The notes beneath the pieces are model-generated. The model saw nothing but the letters and a program-made list of their open reading frames with translations. It made no database searches and was not told where the DNA came from. A DNA stretch of 64,000 bases from JACVRW01 sp963826165 (GTDB lineage Bacteria > Actinomycetota > Thermoleophilia > Solirubrobacterales > Thermoleophilaceae), in contig CAWGWC010000007.1 in assembly GCA_963826165.1 (NCBI GenBank), positions 682,001-746,000 on the forward strand, in the 5' to 3' direction. The position numbers and the translations under genes are program-made. Positions 53,425 through 61,379 of the stretch are shown one piece after another (position 1 is the first letter of the stretch; each line of letters opens with the position of its first letter).

Positions 53425-53454
53425 CCGGCGCCCCGCGGGTGGGCGGGGCGCCGG
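53425..53454 (-). terminator. Strong GC hairpin after the 53484 gene
   Basis: CCGGCGCCCCGC and GCGGGGCGCCGG form a perfect 12-bp stem with a six-base loop, 30 bp after the stop of the upstream minus-strand gene. No U-tract follows, so it is a factor-assisted terminator or a 3'-end stabiliser. It separates that gene from the membrane/propeller pair. Confidence 0.7.
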
Positions 53455-53483
53455 GTCATTGGTCCTCTGGCGGAGGGTCTTGC

Positions 53484-54176
53484 TCAGCCGAACACGATGT
53501 AGTTGTAGATCGTGCCGCCCGCACCGTCGGGGTCCGCGTCGGACGCCGTGGGATTGCAGACCTTGATGGTCAGCGTGGACGTCTCGACCTCGGTGTGGAA
53601 CGTGAACAGGCCGCCGAAGCCGATTCCCGGGGTCACGAAGGCCGGGTGGCCCGAGATGTTCTGAGCGGCCGGCGTGGGATCGATGTCCTTGCTCGCGCAC
53701 TCACCCGCGTCGATCGACGCGAAGTTCCGGCTCACGCTGCCCGAGTACTGGCCCACGTCCGGAGCGTTGAGGCTGCCGTTCTCGATCTCGTTGGAGTCGA
53801 CGGCGTTCGAGGCGAGCTCGGCGTCCGTGACGGCGCTGCCGGCGATCTCGTCGCTGTCGACCGAATTGGTCCCCAGATCATCGGCGGTCAGGGTGTTCGG
53901 CGCGACCTTGGCCGAGGTCACCGCGTTGTCGAGCAGCTCGAAGTTCGACTGCACCTGAGCCTGAAGCGGCCCACTCAGGTCGGTCATCTGGATCCCGCCG
54001 TTCTTGATGTCGGCGGTCCGCACATGACCGTTCTTGATCTTCTTGGTGGTGACGGCGTTCTGCTTGAGCTGCTTCGGCCCGATCAGGACCTTGGCGGCGT
54101 AGCTGGTGCCGCCGAGGGCGACGAACAGGGCGATGCAGGCGATCGCCAGGGCGGCGATGTTGAGACGCTTGGGCAT
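53484..54176 (-). CDS. Secreted protein with ALFVALGGTSYA leader, unknown function
   Basis: 230 residues from ATG 54176. The signal MPKRLNIAALAIACIALFVA, then LGGTSYAAKVLIGPKQLKQN, is a leader type I associate with Thermoleophilia exported proteins. The middle is made of short Asn/Asp/Ala repeats (KNGHVRTADIKNGG, TADDLGTNSVDSDEI, TDAELASNAVDSNEI) that suggest a parallel beta-helix or fibre. The end has two conserved-looking Cys (GECASKDID, IKVCNPTASD) and a YNYIVFG strand. Probably cell-surface; partner unknown. Confidence 0.7.
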   Translation of the reverse strand: MPKRLNIAALAIACIALFVALGGTSYAAKVLIGPKQLKQNAVTTKKIKNGHVRTADIKNGGIQMTDLSGPLQAQVQSNFELLDNAVTSAKVAPNTLTADDLGTNSVDSDEIAGSAVTDAELASNAVDSNEIENGSLNAPDVGQYSGSVSRNFASIDAGECASKDIDPTPAAQNISGHPAFVTPGIGFGGLFTFHTEVETSTLTIKVCNPTASDADPDGAGGTIYNYIVFG

Positions 54177-54254
54177 GACGGACCTCCAGGGTCGGTTGGT
54201 TGACTTATTGGTCCTCCAACCGGCCAGGCGGGCCCGACTTACGGAACGAGCAAA

Positions 54255-54276
54255 CGGGGGGCAAGAATGCCCCCCG
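54255..54276 (-). terminator. Intrinsic-type terminator after the repeat-protein gene
   Basis: CGGGGGGCA and TGCCCCCCG (54255-54263 / 54268-54276) form a perfect 9-bp stem around a four-base loop and are followed on the minus strand by TTTG. It lies 28 bp after the stop at 54305. Confidence 0.75.
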
Positions 54277-54304
54277 CTGTACTCGCGTTGCTGTGGCCGA
54301 CTGC

Positions 54305-54928
54305 TTACGGAAGGGCGGCCGCGGGTCCGTGCGGGTCCGTCCGGTTGGCCTCTTCCTGGCTGATGCTGCCCCTCGAGGGAGCGATGACCGACGCCGTGGC
54401 GGCCTCGTCCTTGGTCTCCGTGCCGGACTGGGTCTGCGGGGTGTTGATCACCGACGCCGTCGCGGCCTCGTCCTTGGTCTCCGTGCCGGACTGGGTCTGC
54501 GGGGTGTTGATCACCGACGCCGTCGCGGCCTCGTCCTTGGTCTCCGTGCCGGACTGGGTCTGCGGGGTGGCGATGACCGACGCCGTGGCGGCCTCGTCCT
54601 TGGTCTCGGTCGAGCTGCCCGACTTCGGGGATCCCATCAACGCGGCCACTCCGGCCTCGTCCTTGGCGAGGGTCCCCTCGCCGGCCTGGGGCCGGGTCGC
54701 GATCGCCGACGCCACGCCGGCCTCGTTCTTGGCCGAGACGCCGCTGCCCGGCTGGGCGGGCGGGTCGGCCACGATCACCTTGGTCTCGCCTTGCGTGACC
54801 GAGCTGCCGTCGTTGTCGAGCAGGGCGTAGGCCCCGGTCGCGCCGGCCGCTCCGAAGGCCAGGGCCAGCACCGGCACCAGCAGCTTGCGGGTGTCCGGAA
54901 GGGCGATCTGTCGCTGTGCGTATTGCAT
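54305..54928 (-). CDS. Membrane-anchored tandem-repeat protein
   Basis: 207 residues. A short cytoplasmic start and one helix (KLLVPVLALAFGAAGATGAY) are followed by a disordered exported region. Its C-terminal half has a 21-residue unit read as SGTETKDEAATASVINTPQT plus Q, repeated nearly exactly three and a half times, with two degenerate units upstream (AKNEAGVASAIA, AKDEAGVAALMG). It has no catalytic domain and may be a stalk or surface filament. The DNA copies are almost identical, so copy number could vary between strains. Confidence 0.68.
   Translation of the reverse strand: MQYAQRQIALPDTRKLLVPVLALAFGAAGATGAYALLDNDGSSVTQGETKVIVADPPAQPGSGVSAKNEAGVASAIATRPQAGEGTLAKDEAGVAALMGSPKSGSSTETKDEAATASVIATPQTQSGTETKDEAATASVINTPQTQSGTETKDEAATASVINTPQTQSGTETKDEAATASVIAPSRGSISQEEANRTDPHGPAAALP
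54383..54620. repeat. 63-bp in-frame tandem repeat, ~3.8 copies
   Basis: Copies begin at 54383, 54446, 54509 and 54572, exactly 63 bp apart, the last one partial. Differences between copies are a few substitutions only. The period is a multiple of three, so gain or loss of copies keeps the frame of the host gene. Confidence 0.92.
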
Positions 54929-54960
54929 GACTACCTCCTGGGTTCCGCCGTCCGAACCAT

Positions 54961-55500
54961 TCAGACGGCCATTGCAACGGGGCCCAGCTCTCGCATCTGA
55001 AGCGAGCGAGCCACGAAGACTTGGATTGCGTTGCGCGCGCCGCGAGGGCGCCAGGGGCCGCGGTCGATCAGCTCGAACGCGTCGGCTGAGGGGAGGCCCT
55101 GCGCCGCGCCGTCACTCACCAGCAGCTCGCCCTCACCGGCGAGCTCGACCAGGCGGGCGGTCACGTTGACCGTGTTGCCGTACCAGTCGTCCGCGCAGCT
55201 GACCGCCGGCCCGCTGTGCACCGCCACGCGCAGCAGCTGCGGCGTGGGCAGGGCGCGCAGCTCGTCCGCCAGACGGAGGCCGAGGCAGACCATGTCCGCG
55301 GCGTGGTAGCCGTGGACCATGACCGCGTCGCCCATCGCCTTGACGAGCTCGGCGCCGCAGTCAGCCGCGAGCGAGCGGGTGGCGCTCTGCAGCTCCAGCG
55401 CCACCTCGACGCCCGCCTCGTCGCCACGAGCCGCCGTGAGGGCGGTGAAGCCGACGAGGTCCGCGAAGAGGAAGCTGTGTGAGTCTCGGTGCTGCGCCAT
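54961..55500 (-). CDS. Stand-alone class III adenylate/guanylate cyclase domain
   Basis: 179 residues from ATG 55500 (GTG 55518 possible). All class III catalytic positions are visible: first metal Asp in FLFADLVGFTAL near 13, substrate Lys and second metal Asp in ELVKAMGDAVMV near 57, the adenine-site Asp region CADDWYGNTVNV near 105 and the transition-state Asn/Arg of NTVNVTARLVELA. No sensor, HAMP or ATPase domain is attached, so it would work as a soluble homodimer making cAMP (or cGMP). Next to an exported repeat protein of unknown function. Confidence 0.83.
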   Translation of the reverse strand: MAQHRDSHSFLFADLVGFTALTAARGDEAGVEVALELQSATRSLAADCGAELVKAMGDAVMVHGYHAADMVCLGLRLADELRALPTPQLLRVAVHSGPAVSCADDWYGNTVNVTARLVELAGEGELLVSDGAAQGLPSADAFELIDRGPWRPRGARNAIQVFVARSLQMRELGPVAMAV

Positions 55501-55556
55501 ACCCCCTAGGCGTGACACCCGGGGGAACGACGTTCACTGCACCGGAACGGCCCGGT

Positions 55557-57299
55557 CTAGCGCTCCAGACCGGCGAGCATGGCCTCGAAGACCTCGGGGC
55601 TGCGCCTGCCGATGATGGTGTCGAGATGGCCGAGGCCTTCGAACGGGGCTATCTCGGGGGGCACAGGCGCGTGGTCCTTGAAGTGCTCGAAGGTAAGCCG
55701 CTGGCCCTCGGGCAGGAACATCCTGTTCTCGGTTCCGTAGATGAACGTGAAGGCCGCCCTGGTATCGGGCGGCCCGTCTACGTAGCTGGGCGGCAGACCT
55801 TCGACCCGCTGGGCCGGGACCAGCGCCCCCGCGCCCACGCTGTTCACCAGTTGGTTGACGAAGCCGAACGTCGAGTAGCCCAGCTCACGGCCCAGCCACT
55901 CGTGAACGTCGCGGTCGATCTCGGAGTGGCGCAGCAGCACGTCGGGACCCGCCCCGTACATGTAGTTGGCGGTAGCGCACACCGGGTTGCGGCAATCGAC
56001 GTCGCGACGCACCAGGCCTGCGATCCCAGCGAAGAAGTTTGCTGGTATCGAAGGAGAGCGAATGCCCCACTGGGCGTCGTAGCCGGGCAGCACGAGGTCG
56101 GCGAGCGGCAGCATCAGGAGTTGCTTGACTCGCGATGGCAGGGTGACGCGGATGTGCAGGGAGACCGCGCTCGACACGACGTGCGTCACCTCGGGCAGCA
56201 GACCGGATACCGCGGAAGCCGTGAAGTTGATCGACCCCTGGCAGTGGACAATCGCCTTGAGCGTCGAGGCGTGGGCTCGTTGGAGCACCTTCTCAACCGC
56301 GGCCGGATGGTCGTAGCGGGCCACGTGGTCATGCGTGTAGAAGATCCCGGGGAAGTCGATCGAGCCTCTCCAGTTCTGGACCCAGACGTCGTACCTCTCC
56401 TCGAGCAGCCGCTCGGCCAGGCTGATGCCGCTGGGCTGTCCGTAGAACAGCTGCGCGCGCACACCCGCGCCGTGGGCGAGCATCACGGGCTGTGCATTGC
56501 GGGGTATCCCGCCGCGGCGGCGCAGGTGATGGAGGTTCAACCAGACCCCGTCCTCGGTCTGGTAGGGCACGATCTCGCGCTGGAGGCCGGGATGTCCGGG
56601 GACCTCGTGCCATTCGATCAACTCGTCGTAGCTGCGCCGGCGATCACGCGGGAAACTCGGCAGGGTGTCGGCAACCGGCCGCCCGTAGTAGATCAGCGCC
56701 AGCTCGCGCAGGAAGAACCACTGGAAGCGGACGACCGCCCGCAGTCTCGACAGAAGCCCGGGCGCGTGGCCGCGAAACGAGAGCGCCTCGTGCATGACGG
56801 CCACGACGCCGAGGCGCGCGATGCCGGTGGCCACGGTGTTGGCGGGCGCCTCGTGGCCCGGCCTCTCCTCGACCTCCTCGCGGTGACCCGGGAAGAGCCG
56901 GAAGAACAGGGTCGTGGTGTCTCGCCACGAGTCGAAGTTGGGATCGTCCTCGACCAGCTTGAACCCGCGGAGCGTCAGGGGTCGGCCCAGTGGATCGCGC
57001 AGATACAGCTGGTAGCGCATTCTGGCGTGACGAGCGTCAGGCTCTCTCGCGTAGAGCTGGAACCAGCCACGCTCCACCATCAGCCGCCCGCCCAGCTCGT
57101 CGCATTCGAGGAAGCCATCGGCGCGAGCACGGACGCTGCGATCGGCCAGGAAGCTGTCCAAGTCGCCAATGCGGATGGTCAGGCGCAGCTTGACCGTGGT
57201 GCCCTGGCTGCGACCGGCGCGCATTGCCTGGTTGTGGTCGGTCTCGTCGAACGAAAGCCAACCCTTCATCCACTCCTTGAACTGCACTCCGCGCCGCAC
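55557..57299 (-). CDS. Large alpha/beta hydrolase partnered with GMC oxidase
   Basis: 580 residues. The N-terminal ~200 residues form a beta-rich domain (LDSFLADRSVRARADGFLEC, RMRYQLYLRDPLGRPLTLRG) of the kind found next to cholesterol-oxidase-like enzymes. The C-terminal part is a lipase-like alpha/beta fold: VMLAHGAGVRAQLFYGQPSG (oxyanion), DVWVQNWRGSIDFPG, the nucleophile elbow IVHCQGSINFTASAV with an atypical CxGSx motif, and a likely catalytic His in FEGLGHLDTIIG. It starts four bases after the GMC gene, so the two are co-translated. The substrate is probably a sterol- or lipid-like ester; inference only. Confidence 0.72.
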   Translation of the reverse strand: MRRGVQFKEWMKGWLSFDETDHNQAMRAGRSQGTTVKLRLTIRIGDLDSFLADRSVRARADGFLECDELGGRLMVERGWFQLYAREPDARHARMRYQLYLRDPLGRPLTLRGFKLVEDDPNFDSWRDTTTLFFRLFPGHREEVEERPGHEAPANTVATGIARLGVVAVMHEALSFRGHAPGLLSRLRAVVRFQWFFLRELALIYYGRPVADTLPSFPRDRRRSYDELIEWHEVPGHPGLQREIVPYQTEDGVWLNLHHLRRRGGIPRNAQPVMLAHGAGVRAQLFYGQPSGISLAERLLEERYDVWVQNWRGSIDFPGIFYTHDHVARYDHPAAVEKVLQRAHASTLKAIVHCQGSINFTASAVSGLLPEVTHVVSSAVSLHIRVTLPSRVKQLLMLPLADLVLPGYDAQWGIRSPSIPANFFAGIAGLVRRDVDCRNPVCATANYMYGAGPDVLLRHSEIDRDVHEWLGRELGYSTFGFVNQLVNSVGAGALVPAQRVEGLPPSYVDGPPDTRAAFTFIYGTENRMFLPEGQRLTFEHFKDHAPVPPEIAPFEGLGHLDTIIGRRSPEVFEAMLAGLER

Positions 57300-57303
57300 G
57301 GGC

Positions 57304-59004
57304 CTAGCCCGCCCGCTCGATCATGCGCTCGGCGAAACGGTCGGCCAGGGCGGCGATGGTGAACGAGGGATTGGGCCCCACCGGTCCCGGCATCACCGAG
57401 CCGTCTGCCACGAAGAGGCCGGCGTGCCCGAAGACCTCACCCCATTCGTTGACCACACCGTCCTCGCGTTTCAGGGCCATCGCACAGCCGCCCACCGGGT
57501 GGCTGGTCAGCGCCCGGCTGCGGCGCACGAGCATCCGTGGCCCCAGCCGCCCACCGAGCTGGTGGGCCAGCCGCCGCGCGATGGACTGCTGGTGGTTGTA
57601 GTAGGGGGCCGAGGCGCCGTTGGGATTCCAGTCGAGCTCGAGCTCGTCGCCGGCCAGCCGCAACCGCCCACCCTGCACGTCGCAGCCCAGGGACAGGAGC
57701 ACCATCATCGCGCTGGACGAGCGCCCGCTCCCGAACAGCCGAGCCAGATCGCCGCTTAGGTGGGTCAGGCGCCGGCCGCGCAGCCGCGCAAGCGTGCGGC
57801 GCACCACGACGCCGCGCATCGCCCACAGGTCCTCGGGCACCTCGGGGGCGTGCCACAGCCACTCGGTGAAGGCCGGACCGCCGCCGTCCTGGATCCACAT
57901 CTGGCGTCCGTCCGCCTCATCCCTCGACGGCCGGGCGCCGGTGGTGATGGCCGTGCCTCGGCTCGGGTGCAGGTAGCGCCAATTGCGCTCGCGCCGCCGC
58001 CCACCGGGCTCGCGGCAGTTGCGGGCCACGGCCAGCATGTCGCCGTTGCTGGAGTAGCCCCGTCCCAGCGCGCGGCTCAGGCCCGGCAGCGCGGCGCGGT
58101 TGGCGAGCAGCAGGCGAGTCGAGTTGAAGGTGCCGGCGGCCAGCACCACGATCTTCGCCCTGACGACGCGGTCCACGTCCGTGCTGGGATCGAGCAGGTC
58201 CTTGCGCTGACCCTCCCGGGCGCTCAGGTGCTGCAGGTAGCGGACCTCGTAGCCCTTCCCCGCCGGCGTGATGGCCACGGCCTCGCAGCACGTCCGGATC
58301 TCGGCCTCGGCCTCCTTGGCCGCGCTCAGATAGTTGAAGTCGAGCGTGTTCTTCGCGCCCTCGTTGCAGCCCACGTCACACTCGCCGATCAGGCGGCAGG
58401 CGTAGCGGGGACGCTGGTGGAGATTGTTGTCGTCGGGCAGCGGCGCACCGGGTTGGGGCTCTCCGGAGCCGTCGTCGAAGGAGACCGCCAGCGGAGGCCG
58501 CTCGACCTCCAGGCCGATTGCCGCAGCTGCTCTCTCGAAGGCCACCGTCTTGGGCGTGGTGGCGTCGTACTCACTCGGGTAGGTCCGCGGGCGCAGGACC
58601 CTCTCCACCTCGTCGTAGTGCGGCTCGAGGGCCTCGCGGTCGAGCGGCCACGGGCGGTCCTTCTCGCCGTCGAACCAGACGAAGCTGTCCTCCGGCTTGC
58701 GCAACATCACGTTCGCGTAGATCAGCGAGCCGCCGCCGAGCCCGCTCGCCACGAGCGCGGTCACGTGCGCAAAGGACCACACGTCGAAGAGCCCGTGCAG
58801 ACCCGTCGCCGGATCCCAGAAGTTCTCCCGGAGTCCTCGCGGCGTGCGGGGAAACGAACCGGGCGGATAGGGCCGGCCGCGTTCGAGTACGAGCACCCTC
58901 TTGACTCCCGCCTCCGCCAGCCGGCACGCGGCTACGGCGCCGCCGAAACCGGAGCCCACCACGACGGCATCGAAACGATCGGTGTGCGAGTCCGCGGGCG
59001 TCAT
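57304..59004 (-). CDS. GMC oxidoreductase, cholesterol-oxidase-like
   Basis: 566 residues from ATG 59004. FAD site: VVVGSGFGGAVAACRLAEAG near 14-33, then SGLGGGSLIYANVMLRKPED near 100. A Cys-containing patch CRLIGECDVGCNEGAKNTLD near 220 resembles the cysteine cluster of this subfamily. The active-site His lies in LTSHPVGGCAMALKREDG near 495 and the Asn in GPVGPNPSFTIAALADRFAE near 540. Such enzymes oxidise alcohols, often sterols, and pass electrons to O2 giving H2O2 or to another acceptor. Divergent from the DyP gene set by 58 bp. Confidence 0.85.
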   Translation of the reverse strand: MTPADSHTDRFDAVVVGSGFGGAVAACRLAEAGVKRVLVLERGRPYPPGSFPRTPRGLRENFWDPATGLHGLFDVWSFAHVTALVASGLGGGSLIYANVMLRKPEDSFVWFDGEKDRPWPLDREALEPHYDEVERVLRPRTYPSEYDATTPKTVAFERAAAAIGLEVERPPLAVSFDDGSGEPQPGAPLPDDNNLHQRPRYACRLIGECDVGCNEGAKNTLDFNYLSAAKEAEAEIRTCCEAVAITPAGKGYEVRYLQHLSAREGQRKDLLDPSTDVDRVVRAKIVVLAAGTFNSTRLLLANRAALPGLSRALGRGYSSNGDMLAVARNCREPGGRRRERNWRYLHPSRGTAITTGARPSRDEADGRQMWIQDGGGPAFTEWLWHAPEVPEDLWAMRGVVVRRTLARLRGRRLTHLSGDLARLFGSGRSSSAMMVLLSLGCDVQGGRLRLAGDELELDWNPNGASAPYYNHQQSIARRLAHQLGGRLGPRMLVRRSRALTSHPVGGCAMALKREDGVVNEWGEVFGHAGLFVADGSVMPGPVGPNPSFTIAALADRFAERMIERAG

Positions 59005-59062
59005 TGCCCTCGGGCCCACCATACCCTTGAACCGGCCCCGCTGCCGGGCGTAATGTTGCTTC

Positions 59063-59596
59063 GTGGAACGCTCTCGCGTCAAGCGCTGGGGAGCGGTCAC
59101 GGCGCTCACCCCTCTGCACCGCGGCTGGTCCCCGTGGCTGCGACTCGTGTTCCGCTTCGGGTCGTTGACCAACATCGCCGCGCGGCCGATATTGCGGTCC
59201 CGGGTCATCGGTCTGGCGCGCTGGACCTTATTGCCGCGCCGCGGCAAGACGGACACGATGGTCTTCGAGACCAACTGGTCGGGAGAGTGGGAGAACTACA
59301 TCGCCGACCTCGGCCGGATGATGCCCCTGCAGTGGCGCTCGATCTGGGGCGGCACGGAGCGCTTTCCCGGGCCCCTGCCGACCACCGATCTGCTGGCGTG
59401 GGTCGACACCATCGACCACGGAGCCGACCACTTCTACACGGGCTACCGCAAGAGCGCAACCACTCAGGACGTGATCAGGGCGCTTGCCCTCAGGCCCCGG
59501 CTCAGGCGCCTCATCCGGGAGGTCGACGGGCTGGGGCCCGACGAGTTCGCGCGGCGCTGGCGCCGCTTCACGACCGACGTTCAGGATCTGGTCTAG
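59063..59596 (+). CDS. Unknown protein, first gene of the DyP operon
   Basis: 177 residues from GTG 59063, just downstream of the GMC divergent promoter. The start is basic and hydrophobic (WLRLVFRFGSLTNIAARPIL), possibly membrane-peripheral. The centre has well-defined aromatic motifs (MVFETNWSGEWENYIADLGR, DTIDHGADHFYTGYRKSATT) that look conserved. I cannot name a family. Its TAG stop overlaps the GTG start of the next gene, so they are translated together. Confidence 0.72.
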   Translation: MERSRVKRWGAVTALTPLHRGWSPWLRLVFRFGSLTNIAARPILRSRVIGLARWTLLPRRGKTDTMVFETNWSGEWENYIADLGRMMPLQWRSIWGGTERFPGPLPTTDLLAWVDTIDHGADHFYTGYRKSATTQDVIRALALRPRLRRLIREVDGLGPDEFARRWRRFTTDVQDLV

Positions 59597-60066
59597 TGAC
59601 CGGCGATCTGGTCGTGGTCGCGCCGGTGGTGCCGACCCGCGAGGCGGCGCTGCGCCGGCACCTGCGCAGCCTCGACCCGAGCCCGCTGAAGGACTTCAGA
59701 TACGAGACCCATTTCGCCCGCTTCGTGATCCTGCCGGTGGACGGTCCCCAGCTGTTCTTCTCGAGCCGTTTCGACGTGGCCCCGGAGAGCTACATCGGCG
59801 CGCTCTCCCGGCTGCCCGCTGCGGCCACGATATGGGCTCACTGCCAGTCGGCTGACGATCTCACCCACCCCGAGGCCTTGCGCGGCTACCTGACCCGTCA
59901 CCGCCTGAGGTCGCCGTACATCCTGCCCGCCTGGGCCAAGGTCTCGGTGGGAGAGATCAACGAGGCGCTCCGCGTGCGCGCCCGGCTATCCGAGCTTGTG
60001 GTGGCGGCGCCGGCGCTCGGGCCCGCCGGCCTGGTCCACGCCTTTCGGGAGACGTTCGTGCAGTGA
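59596..60066 (+). CDS. Unknown protein, second gene of the DyP operon
   Basis: 156 residues from GTG 59596. Segments THFARFVILPVDGPQLFFSS, RFDVAPESYIGALSRLPAAA and TIWAHCQSADDLTHPEALRG have the look of a compact alpha/beta fold similar in style to the ferredoxin-like halves of DyP proteins, but this is only an impression. A single Cys (HCQS) is present. The stop overlaps the DyP start (GTGA), giving a three-gene coupled operon. Confidence 0.7.
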   Translation: MTGDLVVVAPVVPTREAALRRHLRSLDPSPLKDFRYETHFARFVILPVDGPQLFFSSRFDVAPESYIGALSRLPAAATIWAHCQSADDLTHPEALRGYLTRHRLRSPYILPAWAKVSVGEINEALRVRARLSELVVAAPALGPAGLVHAFRETFVQ

Positions 60067-61379
60067 CGCTCGACCGCAGCGACCTTCAGGGCAACATCCT
60101 GCGCGGCTACACGCACCGCCACGCGGGCTACCTGTTCGTCGAGGTCCGAGACGCGGGTGCGGGCAGGCGCCTGCTCTCCGAGCTCATCGACCCCGTGACC
60201 ACGGCGCGCGAGTGGGAAACCGGCAACGGGCCGGAATCGACGCTCAACGTGGCGCTCACGGCAGCCGGCCTGGAGGCGATCGGGGTCGACTCGGCGGTGC
60301 GGGCGACGTTTCCGGAGGATTTCCGCGCCGGCATGCGCGCCCGCGCCAAGCGGCTGGGCGACGTGCGGGCGAACGCTCCGAAGCGCTGGGAGAAGGGACT
60401 TCGAGACCTCTCGGCGCACCTGTTGCTCACCGTCTACGGAAGCGAGGATGGCATCCGCGACGAGGCGCTCGGCGCCTGGAAGGAGCGGGTCGACGCGGAC
60501 CCCGGGCTGCGCTGCGGCTACGAGCAGCTCGCCGACCAGCTCGAGGACGCACGCGAGCACTTCGGGTTTCGGGACGGCTTCTCCCAGCCCGCGGTCGAGG
60601 GCAGCCGGCGCAGCGCTCGGGGCGAGGGGGTCATGCGGCGTTTCTGGCGCTGGCGCGAGCTGCGGCTGGGCGAGTTCGTGCTCGGCCATCGCGACGAGGA
60701 CGGCGTGGTCCCGGCGCGCGGGGTTCCCCTCCTCTACAACGGCACCTTCATGGTGTGGCGCAAGCTCCACCAGGACGTGGCCCTGTTTCGCCGCTGGGTC
60801 CGAGACGAGGCGGGCGGGGACCCCGACGAGGAGGACTGGGTCAGGGCCAAGATCGTGGGGCGCTGGCCCAACGGCGACTCGCTGGTGCGCACCCCCGACG
60901 GCCACACTCCGCGCGGAAAGCGCAATCGCTTTCGTTACTCCCGAGACAAGGAGGGCCTGCGCTGTCCGGTGGGCGCTCACGTGCGGCGAGCCAACCCTCG
61001 CGATGGGCTGGGCTGGCGGACCGAGCGCACGAGGCGCAGCCGCCTGCTGCGGCGAGGCATGCCCTACGGAGCGGAGCTGCCTGAGGGGGCCCTTGAGGAC
61101 GACCGTCAGAAGCGCGGACTGATTTTCGTCTGCCTCAACGCGAGCATCGCGCGGCAGTTTGAGCTCGTGCAGAGCCACTGGCTCAACGACGGCGACGCCT
61201 TCGGCCTCGGCTCCGACCGCGACTTCCTGCTCGGCCGCGCAGATCCGGCGGGGAAGATGACCGTGCCCGGCGATCCTCCGCGTTTCTTCTCGCCTCAGCA
61301 GCAGTTCGTGCGAATGCGAGGGGGCGAGTACCTGTTCGTGCCGGGGATGACGGCGCTGGAGGCGTTGGCGGCCGGCTAG
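60063..61379 (+). CDS. DyP-type heme peroxidase
   Basis: 438 residues. The start SDLQGNILRGYTHRHAGYLF is typical of the P-type/class DyPs. The distal Asp lies in HFGFRDGFSQPAVEG (GxxDG) near 180, the proximal heme His in CPVGAHVRRANPRDG near 305, and a distal Arg near NASIARQFELVQSHWLND about 360. No Tat signal or encapsulin-loading tail is obvious, so it is probably cytoplasmic. It reduces H2O2 while oxidising dyes, phenols or unknown substrates. Its TAG stop shares CTAG with the convergent gene. Confidence 0.93.
   Translation: MTLDRSDLQGNILRGYTHRHAGYLFVEVRDAGAGRRLLSELIDPVTTAREWETGNGPESTLNVALTAAGLEAIGVDSAVRATFPEDFRAGMRARAKRLGDVRANAPKRWEKGLRDLSAHLLLTVYGSEDGIRDEALGAWKERVDADPGLRCGYEQLADQLEDAREHFGFRDGFSQPAVEGSRRSARGEGVMRRFWRWRELRLGEFVLGHRDEDGVVPARGVPLLYNGTFMVWRKLHQDVALFRRWVRDEAGGDPDEEDWVRAKIVGRWPNGDSLVRTPDGHTPRGKRNRFRYSRDKEGLRCPVGAHVRRANPRDGLGWRTERTRRSRLLRRGMPYGAELPEGALEDDRQKRGLIFVCLNASIARQFELVQSHWLNDGDAFGLGSDRDFLLGRADPAGKMTVPGDPPRFFSPQQQFVRMRGGEYLFVPGMTALEALAAG

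Noticed and set aside
54383..54620. Regular repeats that might suggest a CRISPR array
   Set aside because: The 63-bp units are contiguous with no unique spacers and are translated in frame as protein repeats.
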